Source: Clostridiaceae bacterium (lineage in GTDB: Bacteria > Bacillota > Clostridia > DSM-8532). From it: a stretch of DNA of 57,506 nt. Below are positions 55,401 to 57,506 of this stretch, in pieces (positions within the stretch are counted from its first letter, which is position 1; each line of letters opens with the position of its first letter). The stretch is taken from NCBI GenBank assembly GCA_012839205.1, contig DUNT01000112.1, forward strand, positions 1 to 57,506, written 5' to 3'. The notes beneath the pieces were generated by a model. The model worked only from the letters and a program-made list of their open reading frames with translations, did no database searches and was not told the origin of the DNA. Made by a program: the position numbers and the translations under genes.

Positions 55401-55733
55401 ACCCTGGTTTTGTTCCTCTATCTTTGACATACTGCTTAAAGTTACTCGGCTGCTTACACTGTTGCCGTATGCTGCAAATACCATGGCATCTGAGGTTTTG
55501 GGGTTGAAAGTAATTGTTTGCCCCGCCTTATAGGCATTACCACTGTTAATACCGCTCCACCGGTTCAAAACAACACCTTCAGCTATCCTCCTCTCTTCGG
55601 TGTGGAAGATTGACGTATTGCCGAAGCCAGAAACATACGCCAGAGAGATGTTCCCTGCCATTGAAAATATCAGGGTAAAACAAAGCAACAAAGCCATAAG
55701 CGATTTTTGTACCTTAATAAAACTTTTTCTCAT
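52446..55733 (-). CDS. Secreted phosphodiester glycosidase (NAGPA domain) with Ig-like and cohesin-like domains
   Basis: A 1095-residue exported protein. Signal peptide about 1-32. A NAGPA/DUF2233 phosphodiester glycosidase domain spans about 60-410, with VSIIGGINGDFYY, AVGVKSNGDVIFYQVDGR and LQLDGGGSSAIIARM. Two bacterial Ig-like domains (about 415-600), a carbohydrate-binding-like beta-sandwich (about 605-770), a further Ig-like domain and a cohesin-like domain (about 870-1010: DFEYDVTKLEPVD, ATITFKAKPGFG) follow, then a peptidase-regulatory-like end. NAGPA enzymes split GlcNAc-1-phosphodiesters, so wall teichoic acid or exopolysaccharide are candidate targets. The ATG has AGGAGG eight bases upstream. 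No S-layer anchor is seen. Confidence 0.88.
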   Translation of the reverse strand: MRKSFIKVQKSLMALLLCFTLIFSMAGNISLAYVSGFGNTSIFHTEERRIAEGVVLNRWSGINSGNAYKAGQTITFNPKTSDAMVFAAYGNSVSSRVTLSSMSKIEEQNQGVSIIGGINGDFYYTENGVPIGLLVQNGRLISYSNTKWNAVGFNEDGTVIIDMPNFEMYYTVNGKKYTFGNFNKPQNDWGPYLYSSDFGPNTGSTVPSLEAILDIIDGDLKIGGTVKARISGIKINAKSTPIGENQLVLSARNGKSGFSSMADFRIGDEVVFNFKDPENKWTNVTQAIGGETILINNGVITSGLSASNYNPATAVGVKSNGDVIFYQVDGRSTLSQGVSSAEIAQFLHKLGCVKALQLDGGGSSAIIARMPGHSSPGLLNNPSDGRERANSNSLILISKNSVAIKEGKEVNSQVAENLHVYPAKVYALPGATVQYSVKATNKHYLPAQLPASVEWASGTGAIDNNGLLKVGNTTGTFHVMAANKNIVGSSSVTVLDRVTSIKPSKSVLTLLPGDKIDLSCEAYYYNIKVNSSDSSFYWQVEGNIGTITQDGLFTMADNASGSGRIIVKYGNTSAYIDVVIPATPNAIEDFENQIGWGYSSVRAKSANVSLIQDNELARSGSGLLKLDYDFTLGAGVESGVAGVYAYALNPNTKAKTDLTVPGSPKAIGMWVYGDNSKTWLRASVKDGNGQSFYIDYTPDYNPATGTGGIDWTGWKYVEAKIPAGRKGPFTLETPIRVMCSRDEMRTKGTLYFDQIRAVYTEGNIVQAPTVKVTSPADKAVIKTSKIPFSAEIIKGTNGADIDANSVKAVLDGNELNNVSVEGAGSVLIKGELGSDIPLYDGHHSLTINYSDVTGNKGTHTITFTVDTGAPQVTAVTDATVIEGGSLNTTLNIKNPKNLKKIYVDFEYDVTKLEPVDQDSSTPGIQAALEPWAKKGTVIANRIDEKNGRVLIVVDNLTNLSTADTSKLATITFKAKPGFGDETQIKLHLGAMIVEGRGQSQRFPLPDMKVSPDYPLILKADGINPGETTRITVTDRNGKPVEGVGIYLNDLSYPFWHTDANGQVSTNILTQLLTGEPLSIRAKKDNLLSKPFILAE

Positions 55734-55916
55734 GTATAGACCTCCTGATTAATAAAAAAGAGCTTCTAGGAAGAGCTTAACATAAATCGCCTTTTCAATG
55801 TAGTAAAATTGTATTACTTGTATGTTTCTCTTTTATTACGAACAAAGCTGAAACTATTTTAATATGTTTTTCTGATATCAAAATCTCATTTGAATTGTTT
55901 TACGCATCAATTGTAT

Positions 55917-55943
55917 TAAAAAAGCAGCCTCTCTGGCCGCTTT
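55917..55943 (-). terminator. Terminator of the HU gene
   Basis: Stem GCGGCC / GGCTGC (one G-U) with a short AGAGA loop, flanked by A-runs and T-runs (TTTTTT on the minus strand), 17 bases beyond the HU stop. The remaining 180 bases up to 55733 hold no gene. Confidence 0.8.
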
Positions 55944-55957
55944 TTTATTTTATGTTC

Positions 55958-56251
55958 TTATTTCTTCTTACCCTTAGTTGCTGCAACTTTTTCCTTCAGC
56001 TCCTTGCCTGCCTTGAACACAGGAGCCTTGGAAGCAGGAATATTAATTTTTTCCTTTGTGCGAGGATTTACACCGGTACGAGCTTTGCGGTCTCTAACGT
56101 CAAATGTGCCAAAGCCAACCAATGTAACTTTTTCGCCTTTTACTAATGACGCGCTAATGCTCTCGATAATTGCATCCAGTGCAATACCTGCATCCTTCTT
56201 AGTCATTTCCGCCTTTTTGGCAATTGCATCAATAAGATCTGCCTTATTCAT
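55958..56251 (-). CDS. hup: HU family DNA-binding protein
   Basis: Histone-like nucleoid protein of 97 residues: MNKADLIDAIAKKAEMTKKD, GFGTFDVRDRKARTGVNPRT with the DNA-binding arm, and KAPVFKAGKELKEKV. A short Lys-rich tail (TKGKKK) extends the standard 90 residues slightly. Start at 56251 with AAAGGAG seven bases upstream. Monocistronic. Confidence 0.97.
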   Translation of the reverse strand: MNKADLIDAIAKKAEMTKKDAGIALDAIIESISASLVKGEKVTLVGFGTFDVRDRKARTGVNPRTKEKINIPASKAPVFKAGKELKEKVAATKGKKK

Positions 56252-56275
56252 GTCAACTCTCCTTTCGGATATTTC

Positions 56276-56323
56276 TGGCACTATGTGCCAAGTAGTTTAT
56301 ACCCATATTATTTCATAAAGCAA
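56276..56323 (-). promoter_or_regulatory. HU promoter and leader palindrome
   Basis: Minus-strand TTGCTT (56318-56323), 16-base spacer, TATAAA (56296-56301). A perfect palindrome TGGCAC-TAT-GTGCCA (56276-56290) lies at the expected transcription start. In the 441-base gap between HU and the rhodanese gene I see no further gene; an AT-rich stretch at 56600-56635 may hold the rhodanese promoter. Confidence 0.55.
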
Positions 56324-56692
56324 CATAAAAAGCCATCTTTTTTCGCAAAAAATTTAAAATTTTTTCAAAGAAAACCACTCCTTGAGCTGTTTACAACTGT
56401 ATCGATGGCTGTAATCCTTTGTTCATGCACTTTTTGGCAAATGGATATAAAATCACAGAGAAAGAAAATTTCCAGATTTATTTTTTTGAAAAAAGCCTAT
56501 CATCAGGAGTTTCCCTGAAATCTTTATGTTTTTAGAACCATATTTGGAAATATATTCAGTTTGGCGTTTGATAAAAAATCTACTGTAACATAATCACTTT
56601 TAATATAATTGGACAAATTATAATATATAAATAAGAAGTAAACGCACAAACTAGACACATCATTGGGTAAACAATATGAAAGGTGTGATCAT

Positions 56693-57091
56693 GTGCATAG
56701 ATTAAAAAAAATAATGCTTGGATTGCCGGGTATATTTTTGCTTTTCTTTTCAGCCTGTGGAAAAACCATCAGCTATACAAATATTTCTCCTAAGGATGCA
56801 CTGGATGTTATTAAGGGAGACAATAAGGCAGTTCTGATAGATGTTCGTACACCTGAGGAGTTCAGTGTAATTCGTATTCCCGGCAGCTTACTGATACCCG
56901 ATTATGAGATAAAAGACAAGATCGCCGATGTGGTACCTGATAAAGATACTACAATAATAGTTTACTGCAGAAGCGGAAACAGAAGCAGATCCGCAGCAAA
57001 GACGCTTATTGACATGGGATACACCAAGGTTTTTGATCTGGGCGGCATTATAGATTGGCCATATGACACTGAAGGGGACAACGAGTTATGA
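56693..57091 (+). CDS. Rhodanese-like lipoprotein
   Basis: A 132-residue exported single rhodanese domain. The GTG start at 56693 has AAAGG upstream and gives a lipoprotein signal with lipobox FFSAC. The domain has VLIDVRTPEEFSVIRIPGSLLIPDYEI and the active-site loop VYCRSGNRS with the catalytic cysteine, ending FDLGGIIDWPY. Such surface rhodaneses move sulfane sulfur or serve thiol redox; the partner is not shown. An earlier in-frame TTG at 56663 would break the signal peptide. Confidence 0.9.
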   Translation: MHRLKKIMLGLPGIFLLFFSACGKTISYTNISPKDALDVIKGDNKAVLIDVRTPEEFSVIRIPGSLLIPDYEIKDKIADVVPDKDTTIIVYCRSGNRSRSAAKTLIDMGYTKVFDLGGIIDWPYDTEGDNEL

Positions 57092-57144
57092 TCCTGTGTT
57101 TTATAGCCCATGCTGTAACTCAACGCTCCTTTTATATAAATTGG

Positions 57145-57229
57145 GAAACAACTTGTATATAATAACTGCACGAATATGTTGTAAAATTTATACCCTCCAA
57201 CGCAGCCATATACGAGTTGTTTCTTTTTT
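57145..57229 (+). terminator. Long-loop stem and T-run after the rhodanese gene
   Basis: GAAACAACTTGTATAT (57145-57160) pairs with ATATACGAGTTGTTTC (57208-57223), 16 pairs with one G-U, around a 47-base loop, then TTTTTT. Likely a terminator despite the large loop. The 323-base gap 57092-57414 otherwise holds only the tRNA promoter. Confidence 0.55.
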
Positions 57230-57328
57230 ATGCCCTGCAATACAATTTATTAAAACAGCACTTCACACTACTCAACAAAGGCTATTCTGTCTGATATAAT
57301 AAGCCGTTTTATACCTGTGTAAAATCGC

Positions 57329-57357
57329 TTGACTCAACTAAATGCCTGTGTTACAAT
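57329..57357 (+). promoter_or_regulatory. tRNA-Ser promoter
   Basis: TTGACT (57329-57334), 17-base spacer, TACAAT (57352-57357), about 50 bases before the tRNA. Confidence 0.75.
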
Positions 57358-57414
57358 ATTCAAGCATGCTGGCAAAAAACCAGCAAAATGCATATAAGAC
57401 ATATAAACAGATAT

Positions 57415-57506
57415 GGAGAGATGGCTGAGCTGGTCTAAGGCGCACGACTGGAAATCGTGTGTACGTTTGAAGCGTACCGTGGGTTCGAATCCCACTCTCT
57501 CCGCCA
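57415..57506 (+). tRNA. tRNA-Ser (anticodon GGA)
   Basis: A 92-base class II tRNA gene. The acceptor stem GGAGAGA / TCTCTCC, anticodon stem CACGA / TCGTG with loop CTGGAAA (anticodon GGA), a long variable arm GTACG / CGTAC, the T arm GTGGGTTCGAATCCCAC, discriminator G and encoded CCA are all visible. The window ends at the CCA. Confidence 0.97.

Noticed and set aside
56285-56518. 77-codon plus-strand frame upstream of the rhodanese gene
   Set aside because: GTG start without a ribosome binding site, antisense to the HU promoter and leader; no family resemblance.
57415-57506. tRNA-Ser as an attachment site of an integrated element
   Set aside because: No integrase gene and no repeat of the tRNA 3' end are visible in this window.

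Overview
The window looks like chromosome from a low-GC, anaerobic, probably spore-forming member of the Clostridia (Firmicutes). Grounds: a Rex redox repressor, the short HisG plus HisZ form of ATP phosphoribosyltransferase, a metG-tatD-(gap)-yabE-ksgA order like that of Bacillus, a DUF1836 regulator with a flotillin/NfeD pair, a GTP-type PEP carboxykinase, strong GGAGG ribosome binding sites and sigma-A promoters. The species cannot be named from the sequence alone; cluster III clostridia (Acetivibrio/Ruminiclostridium type) are a guess.

Layout. 1-8.6 kb: end of a metallophosphoesterase, a cysteine desulfurase, a family 4 uracil-DNA glycosylase, a calcium-loop protein, maltose phosphorylase, purA and metY. 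8.7-16.3 kb: housekeeping block (metG, tatD, a membrane coiled-coil protein, a yabE-like G5/3D protein, ksgA, an unrecognised 356-residue protein) and a divergent IspF-like protein. 16.4-25.6 kb: rex, then the histidine operon hisZ-G-D-C-B-purC-H-A-F, with purC between hisB and hisH and a palindromic repeat between hisD and hisC. No hisE/hisI is present here.

25.7-38.1 kb is the accessory region and the most interesting part. It is a minus-strand catabolic cluster: a Tm-1-like (UPF0261) ATP-binding protein, a RuBisCO-like protein (RLP), an RpiB-like isomerase, a triose-phosphate-isomerase-like protein of EryH/LerI character, a class II aldolase-family protein, a ribose-type ABC transporter, an AHL-lactonase-type metallo-beta-lactamase-fold hydrolase, then a GntR/FCD regulator and a second metallo-beta-lactamase-fold enzyme. 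The RLP plus TIM-like plus RpiB-like set matches the known logic in which an RLP decarboxylates 3-oxoisoapionate 4-phosphate to L-erythrulose 1-phosphate, which two isomerases convert to D-erythrose 4-phosphate. The cluster lacks the known kinase, dehydrogenase and lactonase of that pathway, so it may be a new variant. Related palindromes lie at the gntR promoter and at the cluster promoter, which suggests one regulator for both.

38.3-57.5 kb: ftsE-ftsX with a secreted coiled-coil partner that lacks a hydrolase domain, a DUF1836-NfeD-flotillin operon under a strongly palindromic promoter, a 42-residue basic protein missed by size cut-offs, a CPBP protease, pckG, intracellular pullulanase, a membrane-fused spermidine-synthase-like protein, a large secreted phosphodiester glycosidase with a cohesin-like domain, HU, a rhodanese lipoprotein and tRNA-Ser(GGA) at the very end. 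A dispersed TGTCATCCTGAGCGGAG-type repeat occurs three times in intergenic DNA.
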